Origin: Gluconobacter japonicus | Lineage (GTDB): Bacteria > Pseudomonadota > Alphaproteobacteria > Acetobacterales > Acetobacteraceae | DNA: 32,408 nt | Assembly (NCBI RefSeq): GCF_002723975.1 | Contig: NZ_BEWO01000025.1 | Coordinates: 1 to 32,408, forward strand | Direction: 5' to 3' | In this document: positions 16,852 through 24,339 of the stretch, one piece after another | Layout of the letters: the number at the start of each line of letters is the position of its first letter | Numbering within the stretch: position 1 is the stretch's first letter | Notes under the pieces: model-generated | The model's database searches: none | What the model saw: only the letters and a program-made list of their open reading frames with translations | Told to the model about the DNA's origin: nothing | Translations under genes and position numbers: made by a program

Positions 16852-17997
16852 CTAGCTCGCCATCTTTCCTTTGAGGCGAGCGATGAGCCGGGAACTTCGC
16901 ATCATGGCTTCATCTGCCTGATTCATGGCAGCAGCCAGATCCTCATAGTCGAACTGAACCGGGTCCAATCGGGTTGGAGGCGGGAGCTGTGCACTCTCTT
17001 CCGCCAGAACAGACTGTGCCGTGAAAGGATCATTCTTACGCGGACGCCCGCGTTTTCGGCCAGGAACGGGTCGGTTGGGCGGTGTCACAACATCGCGGAG
17101 GGAGGCCATTCCGGCAAGACCGAACAGGCTATGAGCCGCCCGGTGCGTGACTTCTACCACAATGCCCCGGTCCTGGAACACGCTGAGAAGCTGCAGCGCG
17201 CTTTTCAGTGACATGCCGAGACGATCCGCCAGCATGGACGCGGACACGAGCGGCTGGATCGCCAGTATATTGATCGCTTGGGGTGCGCGCGAATGCCGAC
17301 GTTGCGCGCCGCATCTCTCTAGCGCCTGCCTCTTTGCTCGCTCCAGCTGACGTAAGAGGTCATGCGTCTCACGGACTTCGGCCAGAAGAGCATCGAGCCA
17401 GCAGCACAGCCAAGACTCAATTTCCCAGGGCGCTCCAGGCGTGACTGCTTCGATGCCGGTCAGGATTAAAGGCGTCCGGAGAATATCGTAGGAGGACCGG
17501 TAGCGGCCTAATGCTGCGCAGAAGGAAGCACGGGGACGACCGGACCCTAGCCAACGATGAAAAGCGATCCCTGCATTGAGGATAGGTCCCCAGCCGGATG
17601 ACTGGTCGTTCAGGAACGCTTCGGCTTCGGCAATAGCATTTGTCTGCACCTCATCCGGGTGAGCGTACCAACGCCAGAGCGTAAAGGCATGAGAGGCAGC
17701 ATCCACGGTCGTGCCGCGCTCGAAACTGTCCTGCCCGATCACTTTCGGAACAAGACCATGAAGTTCAGCGACGAGATACCAGGGATCAATCATCCAGCCA
17801 TCGACCGCGCAGTGACGCTGGATGGCAGCCAAGCGTTGTCGGAACACAACAGCAGGCGTCACTGATGCCCTTCTCAGCGCCTGATCCAGACGCCCCAGCT
17901 CAAGACTGAACCGGGTCAGTCTGTCGGCGAACGGGGGAGCAGCCACGTACTCTACGAGGCGTCGCTCTTGGAAACGTCCGCAGCATAAGAGTTCCAT
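16852..17997 (-). CDS. DUF1612/HTH protein (RHE_PE00001 family), AT-hook
   Basis: A 381-residue protein of a family common on plasmids of rhizobia and acetic acid bacteria. About residues 60-250 correspond to DUF1612 (HCAVDGWMIDPWYLVAELHGL, TLWRWYAHPDE, PILNAGIAFHRWL). About residues 240-310 form a winged-helix-like segment (LVSASMLADRLGMSLKSALQLL, then FQDRGIVVEVTHR). Residues 313-322 contain GRKRGRPRKN, an AT-hook-like DNA-binding motif. The ATG at 17997 follows a GGAG by five bases. It overlaps the upstream small gene by 46 bases. A 7-bp inverted repeat (GCTCGCC and GGCGAGC) spans the 3' end of the gene. The molecular role of the family is unknown; a plasmid-borne regulator is likely. Confidence 0.78.
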   Translation of the reverse strand: MELLCCGRFQERRLVEYVAAPPFADRLTRFSLELGRLDQALRRASVTPAVVFRQRLAAIQRHCAVDGWMIDPWYLVAELHGLVPKVIGQDSFERGTTVDAASHAFTLWRWYAHPDEVQTNAIAEAEAFLNDQSSGWGPILNAGIAFHRWLGSGRPRASFCAALGRYRSSYDILRTPLILTGIEAVTPGAPWEIESWLCCWLDALLAEVRETHDLLRQLERAKRQALERCGAQRRHSRAPQAINILAIQPLVSASMLADRLGMSLKSALQLLSVFQDRGIVVEVTHRAAHSLFGLAGMASLRDVVTPPNRPVPGRKRGRPRKNDPFTAQSVLAEESAQLPPPTRLDPVQFDYEDLAAAMNQADEAMMRSSRLIARLKGKMAS

Positions 17998-18356
17998 ACG
18001 GGCTCCAGATACTCGATAAGCTCTTTCGGCAGGGGAATGGAATGAGTGGTCTTAATCAGCCGGTCGCCTATCGGCTCGATCTGATCCATGGAAAATGGAG
18101 GAGCATCCTCTAAGTCTCCGACGAAAACCGGCTCGACCAGTGTCCACTTCAGGCCGGAAGTAGTCGTGCCCGTCTTTTCGGTGTTTGCACGCTGGCGTTC
18201 CACGGGCACTGACTTGGAGAGGCTGGCCTTCAGGGCCGCAAACGTCCGGAACCCGTGCTGTTTGGAGAGGCGTTCGAGAGCTTGCGTGTAAGACAATGCG
18301 CCAGACTGGCTTTCCTGTCGGGCCTGTCTTTTGAGTGCTTCAAGAGAAATCGTCAT
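17952..18356 (-). CDS. small plasmid-type protein of unknown function
   Basis: About 134 residues from the ATG at 18356, chosen because GAGGA lies six bases upstream. An earlier ATG at 18386 lacks such a site. The N-terminal 45 residues (SLEALKRQARQESQSGALS, YTQALERLSKQHGFRTFAAL) resemble the short helical N-terminus seen in glyoxalase-superfamily-like plasmid proteins. The rest (LVEPVFVGDLEDAPPFSMDQ) is not recognised. No membrane segment or catalytic motif is seen. It shares 46 bases with the DUF1612 gene start in another frame, so the two are probably co-translated and function together. Confidence 0.6.
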   Translation of the reverse strand: MTISLEALKRQARQESQSGALSYTQALERLSKQHGFRTFAALKASLSKSVPVERQRANTEKTGTTTSGLKWTLVEPVFVGDLEDAPPFSMDQIEPIGDRLIKTTHSIPLPKELIEYLEPVWNSYAADVSKSDAS

Positions 18357-18854
18357 CTGAAATCCTCGACCGGAAAACTGAGTCACAGGGCCTGATTTGC
18401 GTCACACTCCGAACGGGACGTTATGACAATGCGTCTGAGAGACTTTTCCGTTGTTTCACAGGCCGGAAGGCGCGCCATGTCTCTCGCCTAGGGCAGGATA
18501 ACTAGCATCTTTCATCTAGACTGAACAGGATTACAATCGGTTGATTTGATCGTTAATTGGACGGGCGAACCCCTGTTCCCAGGGCGTAGATGAGCTGGTC
18601 ACTAGACTTTCATGCGGTACGATATTTTAGCCCAACCAGTGTCCCAACAAGGGGGGATTAGCTCTCTGAGTCAGTCAGGGCCACAACGCCCTAGTTGCGT
18701 AGTAGTCGTCTGTCCATCGTCAGGACAAAATGTTGATTGCATCCATATCCGCGAACCTTTCACACAGCCCCGAAAAGAGAAAATTATTGAAAGCTTTCTT
18801 TAATAACCTTTAATAAGATTATCTTTTCAAGTTCTTTGATAAAGGTTTCTGGGC
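18357..18854. other. intergenic region between divergent DUF1612 unit and Fic gene
   Basis: No convincing gene is present. The region should contain divergent promoters for the small gene/DUF1612 unit and for fic. At 18612-18644 there is a degenerate relative of the dif-like site found at 20125-20158. The last 80 bases before fic are AT-rich. Confidence 0.5.
18787..18816 (+). promoter_or_regulatory. candidate fic promoter
   Basis: TTGAAA at 18787 and TAATAA at 18811 are separated by 18 bases in an AT-rich stretch 39 bases before the Fic start. It is a sigma-70-like arrangement seen by eye only. Confidence 0.3.
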
Positions 18855-20054
18855 ATGAAGCGAACGGAATTATCCGGTGGTGTCCGTGAGCGTCTGGTCC
18901 GTCTTCCAGTCCCTTATGAGCATCACTATGGTGTTCTTCCTCTCCCTCTTCCGGAGGAAGGAATTCCTCTTGAAGAAATCACAGCGCTGCATTCCCAAGC
19001 CCAGCTGGCATTGGGACAGGCTGATGAGATTGCGCGCTCTCTTCCAGATCCTTATCAGATCAGTCGTATTCTCAGCCGCCGTGAAGCCGTCAGCAGTTCG
19101 GCGATGGAAGGAACCCATAGCACCCTGGATGAACTTCTTATCGCTGACGAAGATGACGATCAGGCAGGGCAGGCGGTTCGACAGGTTCGGGATTACGCGC
19201 TGGCTCTGGAACGGTTCGTGCCATCGGCTCTCATTAAGGGCCGTCAAATTTTTCAGGTCGATCTGATCCAGAACCTGCATCGTAGTGTACTCGGCCATGA
19301 TGCGTCCTACCGAGATACTCCGGGAGACTTCCGGCAGGAGGTCGTATGGATCGGCGGCAATGGGCACATTGCCTATTCCGTCTATAATCCTCCACCGCCG
19401 GCTGAAGTCCCTCATTTTCTGGAAGGGACCCTGGATTACATGCGGGAAGACGGGATGCAGATGATGACCCAGTCCTTGATTACCCGAATGGCGTTAGCCC
19501 ACGCTCATTTTGAGGCTGTTCATCCGTTCCGAGACGGGAATGGTCGGGTGGGTCGGCTCCTGCTGCCCTTGATGATGGCAGCTGAGAAACAAGTTCCGCT
19601 CTATCTTTCACCGTATATAGAGCTCCACAAACAGGCTTATTATGCAGCACTCAAACAAGCACAGCAGAAACTAAACTGGCTTCCTCTGATCGGCTTTGTA
19701 TCGAATGCCATTGTTCAAACGGTTCAGGAGTTACGCATTACCCGTGAAGCTCTCAGAACCCTGAATGCTGCATGGTTGTCCCGGCGTTCATTCCGAAAGG
19801 GATCAGCAGCGCTACGAGCGCTTGATATCCTTAGGGATTATCCGGTTCTGACGACTCCACGGCTGGGAACTTTGCTGTCGATTACGCCACCCGCTGCTCA
19901 CACGGCAATAGGCCAGCTTTGCCAGGCTGGTATCCTAAGAGAACGAACTGGCTATACCCGCAATCGAATTTACGTTGCAGATGAAGTGCTTGGCATCCTG
20001 AACCGACCCTTTGCGGAAGATCCTATCGTTCCAGGCGCAGGTACCCCAGTCTAA
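18855..20054 (+). CDS. Fic family protein (class II, self-inhibited AMP transferase type)
   Basis: A 399-residue Fic protein expected to attach a nucleotide (usually AMP) to hydroxyl groups of target proteins. Residues about 20-100 are the Fic_N region, containing the inhibitory motif S81-SAM-E85-G86, which matches [S/T]xxxE[G/N]. Its place before the core makes this class II. The core motif HPFRDGNGRVGR at 223-234 is complete, with catalytic His223. The C-terminal 80 residues look like a winged helix (VLTTPRLGTLLSITPPAAHTAIGQL), common in this subfamily and suggesting DNA binding or autoregulation. It has its own AT-rich upstream region and no antitoxin gene beside it, which fits inhibition in cis. 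A dif-like site follows 71 bases downstream. Confidence 0.9.
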   Translation: MKRTELSGGVRERLVRLPVPYEHHYGVLPLPLPEEGIPLEEITALHSQAQLALGQADEIARSLPDPYQISRILSRREAVSSSAMEGTHSTLDELLIADEDDDQAGQAVRQVRDYALALERFVPSALIKGRQIFQVDLIQNLHRSVLGHDASYRDTPGDFRQEVVWIGGNGHIAYSVYNPPPPAEVPHFLEGTLDYMREDGMQMMTQSLITRMALAHAHFEAVHPFRDGNGRVGRLLLPLMMAAEKQVPLYLSPYIELHKQAYYAALKQAQQKLNWLPLIGFVSNAIVQTVQELRITREALRTLNAAWLSRRSFRKGSAALRALDILRDYPVLTTPRLGTLLSITPPAAHTAIGQLCQAGILRERTGYTRNRIYVADEVLGILNRPFAEDPIVPGAGTPV

Positions 20055-20124
20055 TATCCTGTCTTTGATTGTGGCCGGCGAGAAAACGAGACGCTTGTAT
20101 TTTGACTTCTGGGCGCTAAAAGAT

Positions 20125-20152
20125 ATGTCGCATAATATTTGTTATGCCAACT
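20125..20152 (+). other. candidate XerC/XerD recombination site (dif/pdif-like)
   Basis: Arms ATGTCGCATAA and TTATGCCAACT flank a 6-bp centre TATTTG. The inner parts GCATAA and TTATGC are perfect inverted repeats, and the 11-6-11 layout and the CGCATAA/TTATG cores match dif and plasmid dif sites. It lies between fic and IS5 copy 2. Recognition is by eye and not proven. Confidence 0.5.
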
Positions 20153-20167
20153 AGTGTCCTTTTTCTT

Positions 20168-21435
20168 GGAGGGATCGAAGAACCGTTAATTGGTTCTTTT
20201 TTTGCGTGTTGCTTGCGGGTTTGTTGACCTGGTTTTCACTCTGCGTTTTGAGCAGAGTGAAAGTCTCATGCTCTGGATTGCTACGCTGCGGCGTTAATTC
20301 GCTCCAGGAGGAGAAAGCAGCGCATATTATAGACGATATTGGCCAGCCCGATCCTCATGGTGGCTCACGTTATGTCTACGGTTCGTATGAACAGTCCTGT
20401 CTGCGCTTTCTGATCGGCAAAAACATGTTCGACACGCGACCGGATAACGGACTTTCCTGCATTCGATTTCTGGATATCTCGTGGCATGGGTTTGAGATAA
20501 GGCTTTTTCCTGTGAACCTTCGAGACAGAGCCATGCTTTTCCATGAAGTCCTCATTGGCTTTTGAGCGGTAGGCTGTATCTGCCCAGACATCAGACGCCG
20601 TATTGCTGTGATCAAGAAGCTCCTCACGTAGTCTGACACCATCGCTGGCAGCGGCATCCGTTTTCCATTTGCGGATCAGCCGAAACTTTCGGTTGATGGA
20701 AATATGCGATTTATAGCCAAAGAAAGGAATGGCAAGATCCGTAGACGGGATCGTCCCGTCATCCTGACGCTTTGCCTTGGTGAATTTCAGGGTCCAGCGT
20801 GCATGACGATCTTTATGGGACAGCTTTGACGGCTTGTCCTGCCAATCCTGTAGGATCCGTCCTTCCCGCAGATCGGCCTTCTCCCCATTGGTATTGCGCT
20901 GCTTTGGGGCCGCTACCAGTGTAGCGTCCAGGATCTGGCCTGACATCAGCAGATAACCGGCATTCCGCAGGATCGCATCAAAGCGCTTGAACAAAACATC
21001 AATTGCTCCCGCCTGTGTCAGACGCTCACGAAACAGCCACACGGTCTTGGCATCAGGCACGCGCTCAGACAGTCCCAGACCAAGGAAACGCATGAAGGAA
21101 AGACGGTCATTGATCAGGTATTCTGTCCGTTCGTCCGACAGGTTGTTCAGCGTCTGGATGACCAGAATTTTGAACATCAGCACTGGATCAAACGGAGGAC
21201 GACCGCCTTTGCTTTCGTCTGAATAGGCCAACGCCCTGTTCAACTACGGACGAAATACCTCAAAATCTACGGTACGGGAAAACGCTTCAAGTTGGTCACC
21301 AAGCCCACTGAACCGAGCAGGCCGCTCTTCAACATCAAAGAAACCAGACTGCGTCATGAGCCACTCTTTCAGTCATCACACAAGAGAGGGAATCACAGAG
21401 AAAGACCCAAAACCAGAGGGTTTTTCTAACCCTCC
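20168..21435 (-). mobile_element. IS5-family insertion sequence, copy 2 (defective)
   Basis: An element of about 1.27 kb with the same end types as copy 1, in the opposite orientation: GGAGGGATCGAAGAACC at 20168 and, read inward from 21435, GGAGGGTTAGAAAAACC. Its right end holds a compact palindrome, AAGAACC and GGTTCTT around a 7-base spacer, where copy 1 has a longer insert between the same arms. No target duplication is evident. Confidence 0.82.
20281..21357 (-). pseudogene. IS5-family transposase with two nonsense codons
   Basis: It aligns with the intact 359-residue transposase from MTQSGFFDVEERPARFSGLG to the final RINAAA. Codon 38, a GAT in the related copy at 32136, is TAG at 21244-21246. 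Near the C-terminus, the CGA of copy 1 after TVGIT is TGA at 20365-20367. The catalytic residues between the stops are present (DATLVAAPKQRNT, WADTAYRSKANE, SRVEHVFADQ). With two stops the copy is dead, although a 292-residue internal frame remains open. Confidence 0.88.
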
Positions 21436-21473
21436 AGGTAAATACTAAAGTCAGAACTGGCTGATGCAATTTT

Positions 21474-21516
21474 ACCCGCACGCTTATGGAATATCCTCAA
21501 CATAAAGTGTGCGGGT
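21474..21516. other. long imperfect hairpin
   Basis: Arms ACCCGCAC-GCTTATG and CATAAAGT-GTGCGGGT pair over about 15 bp with one bulged A and a G-T pair, around a 12-base loop. A second small hairpin (GCCTA and TAGGC, loop GCA) follows at 21526-21538. The role is unknown: terminator, structured RNA or recombination site are all possible. Confidence 0.45.
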
Positions 21517-21622
21517 GCGTCCCAAGCCTAGCATAGGCGAACAACCGCTACTGGACAGATACCAGAAGAACCGAGGTCTTTTTTAAGTGATCTGAACTCT
21601 CGGCATTCTCAGCCATTAATCT

Positions 21623-21639
21623 GTCTCCTTAATGGAGGC
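21623..21639 (+). promoter_or_regulatory. hairpin covering the Shine-Dalgarno of the proline-rich gene
   Basis: GTCTCC and GGAGGC form a 6-bp stem with loop TTAAT. The right arm contains the GGAGG that serves the ATG at 21644, so the site would be hidden when the stem forms. Confidence 0.4.
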
Positions 21640-21643
21640 AAAC

Positions 21644-21910
21644 ATGCCGTTTCCAGATAGTGCTCTCCCCATCAATCCTACGAAAGCTCCCGGCTCTCCT
21701 GACGAACGGGAACACTTCGATCCATATCCGGATAAAAGTCCTATTACGGACGAACCGCCTGAAGAAGAATATCCCGGGAAATCATATCCTCCGGAGAGGA
21801 GAGCACCCCCTCCTCCGCAAGGTGAGCCTCCCGCACTCCCCGAGGGTCCTGACAATCCGACCAATCAGGTTCTGAGATTGTTCGAACCGCAATTCGTGGC
21901 GAGCATCTGA
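21644..21910 (+). CDS. small proline-rich protein, unknown function
   Basis: About 88 residues, very rich in Pro, Glu and Asp (PDEREHFDPYPDKSP, TDEPPEEEYPGKSYP, RRAPPPPQGEPPALPEGP). It is likely disordered and has no signal peptide or membrane segment. The ATG at 21644 is preferred over the one at 21632 because GGAGG lies five bases upstream. Its stop is two bases before the glycosyltransferase ATG, so the two are probably one operon. I do not recognise a family. Confidence 0.55.
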   Translation: MPFPDSALPINPTKAPGSPDEREHFDPYPDKSPITDEPPEEEYPGKSYPPERRAPPPPQGEPPALPEGPDNPTNQVLRLFEPQFVASI

Positions 21911-21912
21911 TA

Positions 21913-23106
21913 ATGCCCCACGACTGTGCGCGAGGATCCGGCGAGGCTACTCCTTGCGCCGAATACTGGGAGAGACGCGACAGGAATAGTCGCGTCCTTC
22001 CAGTTATCAATACTGATCCTGTATCGCTGAGCCGGCAATTCCTATTTTGGCGAAAACCAAGAATTGTGGCGATCCCCGTGTGTAATGAACAAGAACATAT
22101 TATCCCCTGCCTTCTCGCCCTGGCGGCGCAGAAGCACCTTCCGCATAGGGTCGTTCTTTGGATCAACAATACGACCGACGAAACTGATAACCGGGCACAT
22201 TCTCTTATCCCCAGCCTGCCATTCGAGCTGGAAACTGTCACGGTCTGCTATCCTCCCGCAATGGCGAGTGCCGGGAAGGCGCGACGTGACGCCATGGCAC
22301 ATGCCGCCAAAACCGCGTCCCCGGACGCGATCCTTCTGACTACGGATGCCGATAGCGAAGTTGCGAGCGACTGGATGGACAGTATTCTCGAGGCTTTTAT
22401 TCAATATCCTGTTGAAGCGGTTTTTGGGCGGGTTCTTCTTCTACCTGAAGAATACAAAAAGATTCCTCCTCATCTTCATGAAGATGAGAAATTGGAACGG
22501 GCCTATGGTGCGATTTTGGACCAGATCGAGCTGCTTCTCTCTCCCGAACCACACGACCCGTGGCCCCGGCATCTGGAACATTCAGGCGCCAGTATCGCTG
22601 TAACGCATGCGGCCTGGCGCAGGACGGGCGGCATCCCGAACGTGCCTTCCGGAGAAGACCGGGCTTTCGCCAGGATCCTGCGACAGAACGGCATTGCGGC
22701 TCGTCATGCCCCACAGGTGCAGGTATACGTCTCCGCGCGCCTTCAGGGCCGCGCACGCGGCGGAATGGCGGAAACTCTGACGCGTCGCCTGATCGCCCAA
22801 GACGAATATATTGACGATGCCTTCGAACCTGTTTCCAGACGTCTGCTGAGACTTCGCAGAGAACGAACATACTGGCAGAGCCAATCTTCTTGCCTCGATA
22901 TTTCCTATCCCGACCTTCCTGTAGTCTGCATCCGCAGAAACGATCTGCAGCAACATCATGAACGGGCCCTAAGGGTACTCAAGCGCCTTCGCCAGATGAA
23001 ACAGTGTTTACCGAAGAGGTTCCCGATCGAGACAGCCGGTCAATACGATATCCCTTTCCCTGCTCTGACAGCTCCGGAATCCAGTGTTTTTCCCGACAGG
23101 CCCTGA
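21913..23106 (+). CDS. glycosyltransferase family 2 protein
   Basis: A 397-residue soluble GT-A-type enzyme. Residues 51-63 (IVAIPVCNEQEHI) form the nucleotide-binding strand, followed by VVLWINNTTDET. The metal-binding D-x-D is at D145-A-D147 (LLTTDADSEVASDW). SGEDRAFARILRQNG near residue 255 holds the acidic pair expected for the catalytic region. No membrane helices are seen, unlike processive synthases. The donor and acceptor cannot be told. The first 45 residues are atypical and the true start may be later. Its last 128 bases overlap, on the opposite strand, the end of the NodS-like methyltransferase gene. Confidence 0.8.
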   Translation: MPHDCARGSGEATPCAEYWERRDRNSRVLPVINTDPVSLSRQFLFWRKPRIVAIPVCNEQEHIIPCLLALAAQKHLPHRVVLWINNTTDETDNRAHSLIPSLPFELETVTVCYPPAMASAGKARRDAMAHAAKTASPDAILLTTDADSEVASDWMDSILEAFIQYPVEAVFGRVLLLPEEYKKIPPHLHEDEKLERAYGAILDQIELLLSPEPHDPWPRHLEHSGASIAVTHAAWRRTGGIPNVPSGEDRAFARILRQNGIAARHAPQVQVYVSARLQGRARGGMAETLTRRLIAQDEYIDDAFEPVSRRLLRLRRERTYWQSQSSCLDISYPDLPVVCIRRNDLQQHHERALRVLKRLRQMKQCLPKRFPIETAGQYDIPFPALTAPESSVFPDRP

Positions 23107-23611
23107 TGAAGTGCTCGGCCGCCTCATAACCCGTGCATGGCGTATCGGTCTGCCCTGTCCAATTTACGATCAGGATATGCCCTTCAGATTTCAGGCTCTC
23201 CATGACCATGTCCGCCAGTCGACGGATGTCTTTTGGAGAAAGGAAGTAAAGAAGCTCGGAAATAAGAACGAGGTCGCAGCCCGCGGCTTCCGCAACTGGA
23301 TAATCCGCTGGTAGGAACGCTTTCAGAAAGCTGACATGCGCCTGCCCTTCACACCGCCGTCCCGCAATCGCCAGTGCATTTTCCGAAGCATCGAAGGCTA
23401 GAACACGCCCGCAGCGCTGCGCCAATGCCAGGGTGCCGACACCAATCGCACATCCGAGTTCCACCGCGAAGAAAATGGGCGCCGCCGGAAGACATTCCAG
23501 AACCCGCGACAGTTTCTGACGCTCATACGGACGGCTTTCAAAGCCCCATGGGTCTGGATTATTATGAAACAGACGTTCAAAGACTTCCGGTTTCCATGTC
23601 TCGTTACTCAT
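22979..23611 (-). CDS. NodS-like SAM-dependent methyltransferase
   Basis: A 210-residue class I methyltransferase with SAM motif I at residues 50-58 (VELGCAIGVGT), then RVLAFDASENALAIA and CDLVLISELLYFLSP. The opening FERLFHNNPDPWGFESRPYERQKL is typical of the NodS family, whose founding member N-methylates the de-N-acetylated sugar of Nod factors. Substrate here is unknown. Its start overlaps the end of the PIG-L gene by four bases, and that gene overlaps the dehydrogenase likewise, giving a tight three-gene operon. The 3' end lies antisense within the glycosyltransferase gene. Confidence 0.85.
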   Translation of the reverse strand: MSNETWKPEVFERLFHNNPDPWGFESRPYERQKLSRVLECLPAAPIFFAVELGCAIGVGTLALAQRCGRVLAFDASENALAIAGRRCEGQAHVSFLKAFLPADYPVAEAAGCDLVLISELLYFLSPKDIRRLADMVMESLKSEGHILIVNWTGQTDTPCTGYEAAEHFIRACREKHWIPELSEQGKGYRIDRLSRSGTSSVNTVSSGEGA

Positions 23612-24339
23612 GACGCGATGAAGATTTCATAGGGCTGAAGCATTTTCTCCAGCAGATGATCGGGAAGAACAAAGCCGCCCGGATCATCATCCACAACCAG
23701 CCCCCTCTGGCTTCGATGCGCCTCAACGGCATTCCGTTTCCTGTCCAGAAACGGCCGGATATCAAGCCGCCACCCTACCGGGGTGGCCTCATCGATTTCC
23801 ATTTCAGGCGGCAGTGTCAGCCCCCAGACAGGATAGGACAGGAGCCTCAGTTGCGGCAGCAGGGCCTTCAGCTTCTGCCCCATGATCCAGACAGCTTCGT
23901 GATCACAGTGCGGATCGTACCGCCAGGGAACCAGAACCGTCTGGCACTCATAGCGATCGATCATTTCGGTAAGGCTACGGATGACAGCATCGAAACTATC
24001 GCCTTGTGTTGGAAGGCTTGCATCCTGCAATTCCAGAAATAGCAGTCGCTCGGAAGGAAGGCCGAGCACTGCCGCCGCGTCCCGGCTTTCTTCCTGACGA
24101 AGCCGCGCAATCCGCGCGGGCGGCCATGCCACTGAACCACGATGGGACGCAGAGCCGTCAGAAACGATCACAACCACCGGAGGATACCCCTCCTGCACCG
24201 CAGAGGCAATAAATCCCCCACATCCCAGACTCTCATCATCCGGATGTGGAGAAAGAATAAGCGTGGTTCCAGAGGCAATCGTCTCAAGGGGCGCGACCGC
24301 AAAGTCTGCGAAATACTGAAGCATATCCCGGACCTTCAT
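23608..24339 (-). CDS. PIG-L (LmbE-type) deacetylase
   Basis: A 243-residue zinc-dependent N-deacetylase-fold protein. The metal motif PHPDDESLGCGG gives His32, Asp34 and Asp35. The second metal motif is H144-x2-H147 (DPHCDHEAVWIMG). Family members remove acetyl or similar groups from amino sugars such as GlcNAc-inositol, GlcNAc-PI and bacillithiol or mycothiol precursors. It overlaps the dehydrogenase gene before it and the NodS-like gene after it by four bases each. Together they suggest that an amino group is exposed on a sugar and then methylated. Confidence 0.9.
   Translation of the reverse strand: MKVRDMLQYFADFAVAPLETIASGTTLILSPHPDDESLGCGGFIASAVQEGYPPVVVIVSDGSASHRGSVAWPPARIARLRQEESRDAAAVLGLPSERLLFLELQDASLPTQGDSFDAVIRSLTEMIDRYECQTVLVPWRYDPHCDHEAVWIMGQKLKALLPQLRLLSYPVWGLTLPPEMEIDEATPVGWRLDIRPFLDRKRNAVEAHRSQRGLVVDDDPGGFVLPDHLLEKMLQPYEIFIAS

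Noticed and set aside
18612-18803. 63-residue frame before fic
   Set aside because: Starts within the degenerate dif-like stretch, has no ribosome binding site or family resemblance.
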